A stretch of DNA of 44,289 nucleotides from Oscillospiraceae bacterium (GCA_017829005.1 JAGAJF010000116.1:1-44289); one strand, 5' to 3'. Counted from the first letter of the stretch, positions 17,168-26,111 are shown. Made by a program: numbers and translations. The notes: generated by a model not told the origin, from the letters alone.

Positions 17168-17477
17168 TACGCAATAATTTGCAAAAAAGCTCTCAAATGA
17201 CGATATCCGGCTGAATATCATAAGCAGCCGGAAAGTAAACTCACCGAGACGCAGAGGCGGCTGAAAAGACCTGAGCTTATCCAAAGCGGTAATGAAGGCA
17301 ATACAAAGCTGTATGATCTTATTATGCCGAAGGCGAATTTTTTACCCGATACAGAGATCTGAAAACCACTGTGAAAATATCACGGAATTTGCTTTTTGCG
17401 AAAGCTTGCCGCAGGCTTCTGAAATGCTTGGGTAATCTGCCCCGTAACCGTTACAGATATCGCACAGTGCGGTAAAA
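17168..17477. other. Gap with decayed coding fragments on both strands
   Basis: No intact gene lies here. On the plus strand about 53 codons are open from 17184-17202 to a TGA near 17362 (contains LTETQRRLKRPELI). On the minus strand about 48 codons directly after the araR stop are open in another frame (contains ALCDICNGYGADYPSI). Neither has a start with a ribosome site, and neither was recognised. They look like remnants of deleted genes between the dehydrogenase and araR. Confidence 0.35.
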
Positions 17478-18527
17478 TCAGGAGCTTTCTTTTTCCGCAA
17501 GCTTCCAGGGAATAATTTCGGAGCTTGCCTTTCTGCCGTTAAGAATATCCATCAGCTTGCGGGCAGCTATCGTGCCGATATTTATATTATCGTATGAAAG
17601 AGAGGTTATCCTGACAGGTGACATTTCGCTCAGGCTGCTGTTGTCAAAGCTTACCACCGCAATGTCCTCAGGCACTCTCTTTCCGCAGGCTATGAGATAT
17701 TTTATAAGCATAAATGCGATCTCGTCATTATAGCACACAACGGCGGTGGCGTCGCCTATTGATGAAAGGATATCTCCCGATTCGCCGAATAGCTTCTCCT
17801 TAGTTTCCGTGGTGTACCATATAGTCTTGCTGTCGGAAACGTAAAGCTTATTTTCAAACATAGCCGAGATATAGCCCGAATAACGTTCATGCCCCTGAAT
17901 GTCGTCGGCTTTGAAGATAGACGCAATGCTTCGGTGTCCTTTGCTCAGGAGATAGGTCACAAGCTCATACCCGCCCCTGCGATTATCCGCACGCACATAC
18001 AGCGGACCTTTCAGCCCCGGATAGCAGCTGTTGAAGAATACTATAGGAATGTTTTGCTCGGCAAGCTTTTCGTAAAGGTCGATATTGGGATTGGGAAAAG
18101 CCGTTTTTGTTCCCTCCACAAGTATCCCTGCAACAGGATCGTTAAGAATATCCTCAAGTATTTTCCGCTCGTTGCATATCCGGTTCCCGGTGGCTGAAAG
18201 AATGGCTGAGAAATTATTCTTAGACAGCACCTCCTCAACCCCTCTTAGCTGACCGGGGAAGATATAGTCATCAATATATGTCACAATAACAGAGACCTTC
18301 CCGCTGTCGGCAGCGGGATTTCTTTTTTTTACCATAGAACCGCTGCCCTGCTTTTTTTCGATAATGCCTTTAGCTTCAAGTATCGAAAGCGCTTTTCTTA
18401 CAGTCTGCCTGCTTACTCCGTATATTCGGGTGAGCTGTTCTTCCGTAGGGAGAAGAGCTCCGTTATGGTAATGTCCCGTTCTGATATCGTCGGAAAGCGA
18501 ATTTGCCACAAATTCATATTTTTTCAA
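17478..18527 (-). CDS. araR: AraR-type transcriptional repressor (GntR-DNA-binding, LacI-like sensor)
   Basis: The protein has 349 residues. A GntR-type winged helix fills residues 1-70 (LPTEEQLTRIYGVSRQTVRK, then KGIIEKKQGSGS). A LacI-type sugar-binding domain fills the rest (VSVIVTYIDDYIFPGQL, VVSFDNSSLSEMSPVRIT). This mixed architecture defines AraR, the arabinose-responsive repressor of Bacillus and Clostridia. The start is TTG 18527, supported by GAGGTGA about 6 bases upstream and by residue KKYEFV after it. The gene diverges from araA, and the shared region carries several matching operator repeats. Confidence 0.93.
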   Translation of the reverse strand: MKKYEFVANSLSDDIRTGHYHNGALLPTEEQLTRIYGVSRQTVRKALSILEAKGIIEKKQGSGSMVKKRNPAADSGKVSVIVTYIDDYIFPGQLRGVEEVLSKNNFSAILSATGNRICNERKILEDILNDPVAGILVEGTKTAFPNPNIDLYEKLAEQNIPIVFFNSCYPGLKGPLYVRADNRRGGYELVTYLLSKGHRSIASIFKADDIQGHERYSGYISAMFENKLYVSDSKTIWYTTETKEKLFGESGDILSSIGDATAVVCYNDEIAFMLIKYLIACGKRVPEDIAVVSFDNSSLSEMSPVRITSLSYDNINIGTIAARKLMDILNGRKASSEIIPWKLAEKESS

Positions 18528-18546
18528 TTGTTGTCACCTCAAAAAC

Positions 18547-18596
18547 AATACAAATTCTCTGATAATTATAATACAACTTTAAATACAATTTGTCAA
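18547..18596 (-). promoter_or_regulatory. araR promoter with AraR-type operator half-sites
   Basis: On the minus strand TTGACA (18596-18591) and TATTAT (18573-18568) are 17 bp apart. AAATACAATTT (18581-18591) overlaps the -35 box and AATACAAATT (18547-18556) lies downstream of the start; both match the AAATTTGTATTT repeats in front of araA. Autorepression is likely. Confidence 0.75.
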
Positions 18597-18692
18597 GTGC
18601 TTTATTTGCGATATAAACATTTTTTAGGGAATTATTAAGCTGTATGTGTATAATAAACATATAGTGACAATAAATAATGTGCAGTTTGTGCA

Positions 18693-18721
18693 TTGAAATT
18701 GTATTTGCCTTGTGATAGAAT
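18693..18721 (+). promoter_or_regulatory. araA promoter overlapped by an AraR-type site
   Basis: TTGAAA (18693-18698) and TAGAAT (18716-18721) are 17 bp apart. AAATTGTATTT at 18696-18706 overlaps the end of the -35 box and the spacer. Confidence 0.7.
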
Positions 18722-18746
18722 AATATCAGACAGCGGTAATAGATCA

Positions 18747-18777
18747 AAATTTGTATTTAAATCTGAAATTTGTATTT
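18747..18777 (+). promoter_or_regulatory. Tandem AraR operator, two AAATTTGTATTT repeats
   Basis: The 12-mer AAATTTGTATTT occurs at 18747-18758 and again at 18766-18777, 19 bp apart, downstream of the araA promoter. The ATTTGTA core is the half-site of the known AraR operator of Bacillus subtilis. Confidence 0.8.
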
Positions 18778-18843
18778 ATTATTGCTTTGGAATGATACAA
18801 CGTAAATGCTTAGGTAAAAAATCTTCGGGAAGGATGGATATAA

Positions 18844-20310
18844 ATGAACAAATTATACTTCATAACAGGCAGTCAGGACCTTTACGGTGAAGAGACTCTC
18901 AGACAGGCAGCAAGCGACAGCAGAGAGATGGCAGCATTTTTGAACGATAAGCTCAAACATATTGCAGAGGTATGCTTCGAGCCTGTTGTTACAACTGCCG
19001 CAGAGGCTGAAAATGTTTGCGTGAAGGCGTCTGCCGATAAGGAGTGCATAGGCGTTATCATGTGGATGCACACCTTCTCACCCGCAAAGATGTGGATAAG
19101 GGCGCTGAAGGCTCTTAATAAGCCTATGCTCCATCTTCACACACAGTATAATGAAAAGCTCCCCTATGACAGCATTGATATGGATTTTATGAATTTAAAT
19201 CAGTCTGCTCACGGCGACAGATAGTTCGGCTTCATCTGTACAAGGCTTGGCATTAAGCGTGAGGTGGTTGTGGGCTATTACAAGCACGATGATGTTATTT
19301 CGCATATCCAAAGCTTTGCCCACGCTGCCGCAGCCGTTAATTTCGGCAGGACTATGAAGGTAGCAATGCTCGGAAACAATATGCGTGATGTTGCAGTCAC
19401 CGATGGCGACAGAGTTGAGAGCGAGATATGCTACGGCTGGAACGTAAATTACTACGGTATCGGTGATGTTGCCGATATCGCGGAAAAGGTGACCGATGCG
19501 GAGATAGACGCAAAGATTGTCGAATATAACGAGAAATTTACTATGGCGACAGACAATGCGGCTGCTGTCAGAGAGCAGGCTAAATATGAGGTGGCTCTCG
19601 AAAAATTTATTGAGAAGGAAAACATCGGCGCATTCACCGATACCTTCCAGGACCTTCACGGACTCCGTCAGCTTCCCGGAATAGCAGCTCAGAACCTTAT
19701 GGCGAAGGGCATTGGCTTCGGACCCGAGGGCGATTACAAAACCGCTGCACTTGGCGCAGTTCTCTTTAAAATGGCAGAGGGCAGAGATGGCGCAACAGGC
19801 TTTATGGAGGACTATACCTACGATCTTACAAGCGGCAATGAGCTTGAGCTTGCAGCCCATATGCTTGAGGTATCTCCCGTATTTGCCGCAGGCAAGCCTG
19901 AAATTCAGGTGCATCCTCTCGGCATCGGCGGCAAGGAGGACCCTGCAAGACTTGTATTTGACGGAATTGACGGCGAGGGCATTGCAGTTTCTATGATAGA
20001 TATGGGCGATCGCTTCCGTCTCGTCTGCGCGGATATCACCCTTGTAAAGCAGCCCGAGCCTATGCCCAAGCTCCCTGTTGCAAGGCTCATGTGGAAGCTG
20101 AAGCCCGATTTTAATACAGGTGCGGCAGCATGGATATATGCAGGCGGAGCACATCATGCAGTCGTATCCACCGCTCTTACCAAGGAAGATATCCGACTTT
20201 TTGCAAAGATGACAGATACAGAGCTTGTTATCATTGACGAAAAAACCGAGCTGAACGTTTTCGAGCAGCAGCTTGCTATGCTTGATACAATGGCTAAGCT
20301 CAAGAGGTGA
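18844..20310 (+). pseudogene. araA: L-arabinose isomerase, interrupted by one in-frame amber codon
   Basis: Read through, the frame codes 488 residues of L-arabinose isomerase (L-arabinose to L-ribulose), the family's normal length. The N-terminal part has YFITGSQDLYG, HTFSPAKMW and MDFMNLNQSAHG. The second part has NNMRDVAVTDGD, the catalytic-region FTDTFQDLHGLRQLPG, FMEDYTYDL, HPLGIGGKEDPARL and AGGAHHAV. The only defect is TAG at 19222-19224, between HGDR and FGFI, where the family has a conserved Glu; a single G-to-T change from GAG explains it. The reading frame is unchanged on both sides. Termination gives 126 residues without the active site. araB and araD downstream are intact. Recent mutation, strain polymorphism or sequencing error are the leading explanations. 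Confidence 0.9.
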
Positions 20311-20315
20311 GTAAT

Positions 20316-21890
20316 ATGACTATACAGGAAAAAATCCGGAACAACAAGACCTGCCTCGGCATTGAATTTGGTTCTACCAGAATAAAGGCTGTTCTTATCG
20401 ACGATACCTTCGCCCCCATTGCAGCAGGCAGCCATGACTGGGAAAACCGCTATGAAAACGGCATATGGATATATTCTCTTGATGATATCATCGGGGGACT
20501 CCGGGACTGCTATGCAAAGCTGGCTGCAGATGTAAAGGAAAAATACGGCATTATCCCGCAGTCCTACGGAGCAATGGGCATTTCGGGCATGATGCACGGA
20601 TATATGGCTTTTGACAAGGACGATAACCTTCTCGTTCCTTTCAGAACATGGAGAAACACCATTACCGAGCAGGCAGCAGCCGAGCTTTCCGAGCTTTTGG
20701 GGTTCAATATCCCTCAGAGATGGAGCATAGCTCATCTTTATCAGGCTGTTCTCAATAATGAGGAGCATATCTCAAAAATAGCCCATATCAACACCCTTGC
20801 GGGATATATCCACTATCGCCTTACGGGAGAGCGGAGCGTAGGTGTAGGCGAGGCTTCGGGAATTTTCCCCATTGAAAACGGCACATACAATAAAAATTAT
20901 ATGGAAAAGCTTGCCGCACTTCTTAAAGAAAAGAGCTTTGAGGGAAATATCTATGATATACTTCCTGCGGTGCTAAGCGCAGGGGAGGGAGCTGCCGTGC
21001 TTACAGAAAGCGGCGCAAGGCTTCTTGACCCCACAGGTACTCTCAAGGCAGGCGTAAAGCTTTGTCCTCCCGAGGGTGACGCAGGAACGGGAATGGTCGC
21101 TACCAACAGCGTCCTTCCAATGACGGGAAATGTTTCCGCAGGAACGTCCATTTTTGCTATGCTTGTTCTCTCAAAGCCTCTTTCGCACTATTATCCCGAG
21201 ATAGATGTGGTCACCACTCCCGACGGTTCGCCCGTTGCTATGGTACACTGCAATAACTGCTGCTCCGAGCTTGATGCATGGGTAAATGTGTTCGGTGAGT
21301 TTGCGGCACTGAGCGGAGAGCCTATGGATAAGTCAAAGCTTTACGAAACGCTTTATAAGAATGCGCTCAGCGGTGACCCCGACTGCGGCGGAACTGTGGC
21401 ATATAACTTCCTTTCCGGCGAGCCTGTTGCAGGAGCGGAAAACGGAAGACCTATGTATTTCAGAACTCCCGACGGAAAATTCAGCCTTGCGAATTTCTTC
21501 CGTGCGCAGCTTTACTCCTCAATGGCTGCACTCAAGCTGGGAATGGATATCCTCTTTGAGAATGAAAATGTTTCCGTCCGTAAGATAACGGGACACGGCG
21601 GACTTTTCAAGGTGCAGGGAGTAGCTCAGCAGTTCCTTGCAGACGGTCTTAACAGTGCTGTTTCGGTAATGAATACAGCAGGCGAAGGCGGCGCATGGGG
21701 TATGGCTGTGCTTGCCGCATATTCCGCTTACGGAAATGGAAGATCACTTCCCGAATTCCTTGAAAAAGAGGTGTTCTCATCAATGGGATCAACCACTGTT
21801 TCGCCCGATGAAAAGGGTGCAGCAGGCTTTTCGGCATTTATTGAAAATTATAAGAAGGGTCTTGCGGCTGAATATGCTGCAGCAAAATAA
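20316..21890 (+). CDS. araB: L-ribulokinase-type FGGY carbohydrate kinase
   Basis: The protein has 524 residues from ATG 20316, placed 6 bases after AAGAGGTGA, which also contains the araA stop; GTG 20307 overlaps that site. It phosphorylates L-ribulose with ATP in arabinose catabolism. FGGY-family features are the N-terminal LGIEFGSTRIKAVLID phosphate loop, GAMGISGMMHGYMAFD near residue 90, the GNVSAGTSIFAMLV segment and the C-terminal ITGHGGLFKVQGVAQQF adenosine motif. Order and spacing between araA and araD support the assignment; this is the FGGY-type Clostridial ribulokinase rather than the E. coli-like one. Confidence 0.92.
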   Translation: MTIQEKIRNNKTCLGIEFGSTRIKAVLIDDTFAPIAAGSHDWENRYENGIWIYSLDDIIGGLRDCYAKLAADVKEKYGIIPQSYGAMGISGMMHGYMAFDKDDNLLVPFRTWRNTITEQAAAELSELLGFNIPQRWSIAHLYQAVLNNEEHISKIAHINTLAGYIHYRLTGERSVGVGEASGIFPIENGTYNKNYMEKLAALLKEKSFEGNIYDILPAVLSAGEGAAVLTESGARLLDPTGTLKAGVKLCPPEGDAGTGMVATNSVLPMTGNVSAGTSIFAMLVLSKPLSHYYPEIDVVTTPDGSPVAMVHCNNCCSELDAWVNVFGEFAALSGEPMDKSKLYETLYKNALSGDPDCGGTVAYNFLSGEPVAGAENGRPMYFRTPDGKFSLANFFRAQLYSSMAALKLGMDILFENENVSVRKITGHGGLFKVQGVAQQFLADGLNSAVSVMNTAGEGGAWGMAVLAAYSAYGNGRSLPEFLEKEVFSSMGSTTVSPDEKGAAGFSAFIENYKKGLAAEYAAAK

Positions 21891-21910
21891 TCTGAAAGGA
21901 AGCACACAAA

Positions 21911-22603
21911 ATGCTTGAAAAATTAAAGCAGGAAGTGCTGGAGGCAAATCTCCTTCTTCCCAAATATGAGCTTATCACATTCACCTGGGGAAATGTTTCG
22001 GGTATCGACAGGGAAAGCGGAATGATGGTCATCAAGCCCTCGGGAGTACCCTATGACGGAATGACCGCCGATGATATGGTAGTAGTTGAGCTTGCAACAG
22101 GCAAGACAGCAGAGGGCAAATGGAAGCCCTCCAGCGACACTCCCACACATCTTGAGCTTTACCGTGCATTCCCCGAAATAGGCGGGATAGTTCATACTCA
22201 CAGCCGCTGGGCAACATCATTCGCCCAGGCAGGAGTGGGCATTATCCCTATGGGAACCACCCAGGGAGACTACTTCTATGGTGAGATACCCTGCACAAGG
22301 GCAATGACCCCCGAAGAGATCGCAGGGGAGTATGAAAAGGAAACGGGCAGCGTAATAATAGAGACCTTCAGGGACATTGATCCGATGTCCATACCTGCCG
22401 TCCTTGTAAAGAGTCATGGTCCGTTTACTTGGGGAAAGAATCCCCACGAGGCTGTGCATAATTCCGTTGTGCTTGAAGAGGTAGCCTTTATGAACTACCA
22501 TGCAATGTCAATAAATCCTTCCGCAGGACGTATGCAGCAGGAGCTTCTTGACAAGCACTATCTCAGAAAGCATGGAAAAAATGCATACTACGGACAGGGC
22601 TGA
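21911..22603 (+). CDS. araD: L-ribulose-5-phosphate 4-epimerase
   Basis: This 230-residue class II aldolase-type enzyme converts L-ribulose 5-phosphate to D-xylulose 5-phosphate. The family pattern is clear: [13 protein letters not shown] near residue 27, [27 protein letters not shown], and the zinc ligands of [12 protein letters not shown] (His-x-His) with the later [12 protein letters not shown] histidine. AAAGGAAG precedes the ATG 20 bp after araB. It is the last gene of the araABD operon and is followed by a strong terminator. Confidence 0.95.
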   Translation: MLEKLKQEVLEANLLLPKYELITFTWGNVSGIDRESGMMVIKPSGVPYDGMTADDMVVVELATGKTAEGKWKPSSDTPTHLELYRAFPEIGGIVHTHSRWATSFAQAGVGIIPMGTTQGDYFYGEIPCTRAMTPEEIAGEYEKETGSVIIETFRDIDPMSIPAVLVKSHGPFTWGKNPHEAVHNSVVLEEVAFMNYHAMSINPSAGRMQQELLDKHYLRKHGKNAYYGQG

Positions 22604-22632
22604 CAGGCTGCCCGAAATTAAATGGCTTTATC

Positions 22633-22668
22633 AAAAGCTGCTGTGTTCTTTTGACGCAGCAGCTTTTT
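22633..22668 (+). terminator. Rho-independent terminator of araABD
   Basis: AAAAGCTGCTG (22633-22643) pairs perfectly with CAGCAGCTTTT (22657-22667) and runs into T residues. Confidence 0.92.
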
Positions 22669-22786
22669 GCTTTCGGCGGTACAGGACAAAATTATGTCCT
22701 CATTCACGTCATACCCCATATCCTTTTCCGTTTTATCACAGGTTCTCGATTTCCCGAAATAACTTTGACTGTTTACAAAATTTAAC

Positions 22787-22815
22787 TTGACCTTTCACAA
22801 GCAATGTGATAAAAT
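22787..22815 (+). promoter_or_regulatory. Promoter of the GNAT-tsaE-tsaB operon
   Basis: TTGACC (22787-22792) and TAAAAT (22810-22815) are 17 bp apart, 40 bp before the GTG start. Confidence 0.75.
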
Positions 22816-22855
22816 AATGATATGTATAAGTAAGAAGCGGCGGGAGGGAATATTT

Positions 22856-23893
22856 GTGGATATTGAATACGTGTCTGAGCTTAAAAAGCCCACAGATACA
22901 ATAGATCTTTACAAAGCTCTCGAATGGTATAATCTCAGCGGCTATACCGATGAGGATATCGAAAAAGCCAACGCCAGCTTTTATTCCTGCTATGCCTATG
23001 ACGGGGACACTCTTGTAGGACTGGGAAGAGTGGCTTCGGACGGACTTATTGCCGCCATAATGAGCGGAATATGCGTGCGTACCGATTACCGCAGGCACGG
23101 CATAGGTGCAAAAATTGTCCAAAATATCGTGGAATACTGTCAGTCGGGCATCTATAAGCTCAGCGTTCAGATATTCTGCGAAGACAGCCTTATTCCCTGG
23201 TACGAGGGAATGGGCTTTGAAAAAATGCCTGTGGGAATGCGAAAGCCTATGCCACAGTGCGAGGAAAGAAGCGCTCTGAAAAAGAATTTCGGGGATATCT
23301 ACGGCATCGAACAGATAACCGAGCTTTCGGAGGATTTCTACTGGTATAATTTCGACGCATTCGGGGATTTCAGCTATTACAGCGGTATCGGCAGCGAGGG
23401 AGTAAAGGTGCCCTTTATCCGAATGATACTTTACAGCAATGCCCCCGTAAAATTCAGTGCCGAGATTATTTTTGAGAATGTAAGCGAGTTTGAAATAGGC
23501 TGTCTGGGAGTGAGAACGCCTCTTTTCGGCTTTGATATAATCTGCACCGAAAAATACGGCTATGCCGAGAAAAAGCGGTATAAGATACGTTCTCTCGAGG
23601 ACGATGACATCGGCTTTTTCTGCGAGAAATTCCGTGTAATGAGCGTGACCCCATCAATGAACACCGCCAGCATAGCCTGTCCCCAGCGTTCGGAGGAAAA
23701 CATATCCGGACTTTTTACGGGAGCTGACGAGGCAGAAGCAGAGTATGATGCAGCTCACAGCAGCGACGTTCCTGCCGAAAAGGATACGAACTCCGAAGCA
23801 ATAGGCGGCAATGACCTGAGTGAAAAGCTCAAAAGTCTGCTTTCCGCTGCCTCGGACGTTGACGAGCTGCTAAAAAATATGGGCAGCGTATGA
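22856..23893 (+). CDS. GNAT-family N-acetyltransferase with C-terminal extension
   Basis: The protein has 345 residues from GTG 22856, preceded by GGGAGGGAA. Residues about 1-130 form a GNAT domain: LVGLGRVASDG, then VRTDYRRHGIGAKIV with the acetyl-CoA loop R-x-x-G-I-G, and the closing WYEGMGFEKMPVG. About 130 residues of beta-rich sequence of unknown function follow, then an acidic disordered stretch and a short helical tail. The acceptor is unknown. The stop overlaps the tsaE ATG (ATGA), so the two are coupled. A GNAT beside tsaE/tsaB invites comparison with RimI, but RimI is a short single-domain protein, so this is a different enzyme. Confidence 0.85.
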   Translation: MDIEYVSELKKPTDTIDLYKALEWYNLSGYTDEDIEKANASFYSCYAYDGDTLVGLGRVASDGLIAAIMSGICVRTDYRRHGIGAKIVQNIVEYCQSGIYKLSVQIFCEDSLIPWYEGMGFEKMPVGMRKPMPQCEERSALKKNFGDIYGIEQITELSEDFYWYNFDAFGDFSYYSGIGSEGVKVPFIRMILYSNAPVKFSAEIIFENVSEFEIGCLGVRTPLFGFDIICTEKYGYAEKKRYKIRSLEDDDIGFFCEKFRVMSVTPSMNTASIACPQRSEENISGLFTGADEAEAEYDAAHSSDVPAEKDTNSEAIGGNDLSEKLKSLLSAASDVDELLKNMGSV

Positions 23894-24375
23894 GTATGAA
23901 AGGAGCAGCTGTGGCACCCTATTCGGAAACCGTATTCACAAACACCCCCGAGGAGACCATAGAAGCAGGCAGGAGTCTGGGAAAGCGTCTCACAGGCGGG
24001 GAGGTCATCGCATACAAGGGCGGTCTCGGAGCGGGAAAAACCACCTTCACCCGAGGACTTGCAATGGGAATGGGTCTCGAGGACAATGTTTCCTCCCCCA
24101 CCTTTGCCATAGTAAACGAATATCACGGAAAGGGACTGTCCCTTTATCATTTTGATATGTACCGCATAAGCGGCGGAGAAGCCCTTGAGACTACGGGCTT
24201 TTTCGATTATATGTCCGAGGACTCGGTCATAGCCGCCGAGTGGTCGGAAAATATCGAGGAGGAGCTTGACGGCAATACCATAACCGTCACTCTTGAACCT
24301 ACAGAAAACGGCGGCAGGAAAATAACCCTGACCGACCCCACCGGAGGAACTAAATTTGCTGATACTTGGAATTGA
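23890..24375 (+). CDS. tsaE: tRNA threonylcarbamoyladenosine biosynthesis ATPase TsaE
   Basis: The protein has 161 residues and starts at ATG 23890 (a second ATG lies at 23896). TsaE is the small ATPase that with TsaB and TsaD transfers threonylcarbamoyl to A37 of ANN-reading tRNAs. The P-loop GGLGAGKTTFTRGL is near residue 47, followed by the switch region SSPTFAIVNEYHGKG, LYHFDMYRI and the AAEWSENIEEEL motif. It overlaps the upstream gene by 4 bp and tsaB by 20 bp. Confidence 0.94.
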   Translation: MSMKGAAVAPYSETVFTNTPEETIEAGRSLGKRLTGGEVIAYKGGLGAGKTTFTRGLAMGMGLEDNVSSPTFAIVNEYHGKGLSLYHFDMYRISGGEALETTGFFDYMSEDSVIAAEWSENIEEELDGNTITVTLEPTENGGRKITLTDPTGGTKFADTWN

Positions 24376-25060
24376 CACATCGGGAAAGACCGCTTCCTGC
24401 GCCCTCTGCACAGAGGATACGGTCCTTGCCCAAAACACCTTTGTAACAAAGCTCACCCATTCGCAGGTGATAATGCCCATGTGCAAAAAAATGCTCTCCG
24501 ACGCAGGAAAGACACTTTCCGACGTGGAGGGCTTTGCTGCCGTAAGCGGCCCCGGATCATATACGGGACTGAGGATAGGCATAGCCGCAGTTAAGGGGCT
24601 TTGCTTCGGACTTGATAAAAAATGTGCGGGGGTATCGTCCCTTATGTCCCTTGCCTATAATTTCAGGGGAATATCACCGCTTGACAGTATCATCTGCCCC
24701 GTAATGCACGCTCGTCAGGAGCTTGTATATAACGCCTTTTTCAAAGCAGAAAATGGGAATATAATAAGGGAGCGGGAGGACGGCATCACCCCCGTAAAGC
24801 AGCTTGCCGAGGAGCTTTCATCACTTTCACAGAATGTCATTTTAACGGGAGACTACGCCGAAGCGCTTTATGATATGCTGAAAAGCAAGTGCAGTCACAT
24901 TTCTCTCGCACCGCCGCCTCTCAGAGCGCCTCTTGCCTCAAGCCTGTGCTATGCCGCAATGGATATGGGATTTTTCTCCCCCGATGAATTAAATGCCGAG
25001 TATTTGCAGATAACAAAGGCGGAGAAGGATCTTAATGAAGCAGAGAAATCCCGTAAATAA
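24356..25060 (+). CDS. tsaB: tRNA threonylcarbamoyladenosine biosynthesis protein TsaB
   Basis: The product has 234 residues. TsaB is the inactive ASKHA-fold partner that dimerises with TsaD. The N-terminal ILGIDTSGKTASCAL strand pair, the LTHSQVIMPM segment and the AAVSGPGSYTGLRIGIAAVKGLC motif are diagnostic. It overlaps tsaE by 20 bp. The operon ends right after it in a strong terminator; rimI and tsaD, often adjacent, are not in this window. Confidence 0.94.
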   Translation: MLILGIDTSGKTASCALCTEDTVLAQNTFVTKLTHSQVIMPMCKKMLSDAGKTLSDVEGFAAVSGPGSYTGLRIGIAAVKGLCFGLDKKCAGVSSLMSLAYNFRGISPLDSIICPVMHARQELVYNAFFKAENGNIIREREDGITPVKQLAEELSSLSQNVILTGDYAEALYDMLKSKCSHISLAPPPLRAPLASSLCYAAMDMGFFSPDELNAEYLQITKAEKDLNEAEKSRK

Positions 25061-25066
25061 ATATGT

Positions 25067-25104
25067 ACAGCCTGCAAACCAAAGCTTTGCAGGCTGTGTT
25101 TTTT
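25067..25104 (+). terminator. Rho-independent terminator after tsaB
   Basis: A perfect 12-bp stem, ACAGCCTGCAAA (25067-25078) with TTTGCAGGCTGT (25086-25097), is followed by GTTTTTT. Confidence 0.95.
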
Positions 25105-25190
25105 CACGCCATATCATTTGGCGCGGAATGATTTAACAATAACAGGCAAAATAACAGCGCAACCTCGCCGCGGGTCGTCCCCCGCCCCGC

Positions 25191-25221
25191 AAAAAAAGCA
25201 GCCCCGATTAGCGTCGGGGCT
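25191..25221 (-). terminator. Terminator of the polysaccharide deacetylase gene
   Basis: On the minus strand AGCCCCGA pairs with TCGGGGCT (25221-25214 and 25207-25200), then GC and seven T residues (25197-25191). A second hairpin, GTTTATCC/GGATAAAC at about 25226-25253, lies just before it in the 130-nt 3' leader. Confidence 0.88.
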
Positions 25222-25349
25222 GAGCGTTTATCCGAGCTGCAGCAGGGATAAACCGAAACAAAATAAAACAAGGAAGATAACGAGATGTTCTGCTGTCTGC
25301 ATCAGCAAAACAGGATATATCAAAATCCCGCAAGGGATCTGATGTCAAA

Positions 25350-26111
25350 TTAAACCTCGGGCAAACCGAACTCAAAGCCTGCCGCCCGTATGTTGTCAAT
25401 AGCACGGGACAGGATATTGCAGTTTGTCTCGGAAACGCTGTGGAGAAGATATATGGCACCGTTGTGAGCCGCTGAGGAAACTCTGTCAAGAGCCTCATTC
25501 TCCTCGGGCTGATCGTCCACGTTCCAGTCGCAGTATGCGAAGCTCCAAACCAGAGTGGTGTAGCCGCAGTCGTGAACGGCTGCCAGCGCCTTTTCCGAAT
25601 ATTCGCCGCAGGGGGGACGGAAATATTTCATCTCATAGCCGTATTCCTGCTTAACATATTCGTGAAGAGACATTATCTCCTCTTTAATGCCCTCGTCGGA
25701 GAGCTTAGGAAGGGAAGCGTGCGCCATACCGTGATTGCCAATGATATGACCCTCGCTTATCATTCTTTTCACAAGCTGGGGATTACGCTTGGCGTAGTCA
25801 CCGGTGAGGAAGAATACCGCCTTAACGTTTTTCTCCTTCAATTTGTCAAGAATTGGCGCCGTAAAGCCGTTTTCGTAGCCCTGGTCAAAGGTGAGGACTA
25901 TCTTATCCCCGTCCGTGACCGCATAAGCGCCGTATTTATAAAACTGCTCGTTGAACATCAGAGCGCCCACAGGGCAGTTTTCATCATTTACCTCTCTGCC
26001 CTGACCGTAGCCGCAAAGGGTGTCGTCAAGGGCAAATGCTGCCGAGCCGAAGCCCGACGAGAAAATCATTGCGAGACTCATCATCAGAGCCGCCGTTTTC
26101 TTACCCGTCAA
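25350..26111 (-). CDS. Secreted polysaccharide deacetylase, PdaA-like
   Basis: This 253-residue protein has a Sec signal peptide at residues ~1-27 (MTGKKTAALMMSLAMIFSSG... AAFA). A NodB-homology domain follows: the catalytic-Asp motif VLTFDQGYENGFT, the metal-binding H-x3-H type motif GNHGMAHASL, the RPPCGEYSEKAL groove motif, and a late LLHSVSE. The FDxGYENG form is that of PdaA-type muramic acid deacetylases, which make the delta-lactam of spore cortex peptidoglycan. A vegetative wall deacetylase remains possible. It is a single gene with its own terminator. Confidence 0.88.
   Translation of the reverse strand: MTGKKTAALMMSLAMIFSSGFGSAAFALDDTLCGYGQGREVNDENCPVGALMFNEQFYKYGAYAVTDGDKIVLTFDQGYENGFTAPILDKLKEKNVKAVFFLTGDYAKRNPQLVKRMISEGHIIGNHGMAHASLPKLSDEGIKEEIMSLHEYVKQEYGYEMKYFRPPCGEYSEKALAAVHDCGYTTLVWSFAYCDWNVDDQPEENEALDRVSSAAHNGAIYLLHSVSETNCNILSRAIDNIRAAGFEFGLPEV

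Noticed and set aside
16676-17284. Minus-strand 202-codon frame opposite the alcohol dehydrogenase
   Set aside because: Shadow frame; no ribosome site and no recognisable fold.
19222-19224. Reassigned TAG or pyrrolysine at the araA amber codon
   Set aside because: TAG is used as an ordinary stop by other intact genes here (6806-6808, 7758-7760, 29914-29916), and no pyrrolysine genes are visible; the family residue is a plain Glu.
19195-20157. Long minus-strand open frame of 320 codons inside araA
   Set aside because: It is a shadow of the araA frame, with no ribosome site or family motif; the plus strand is unmistakably arabinose isomerase.
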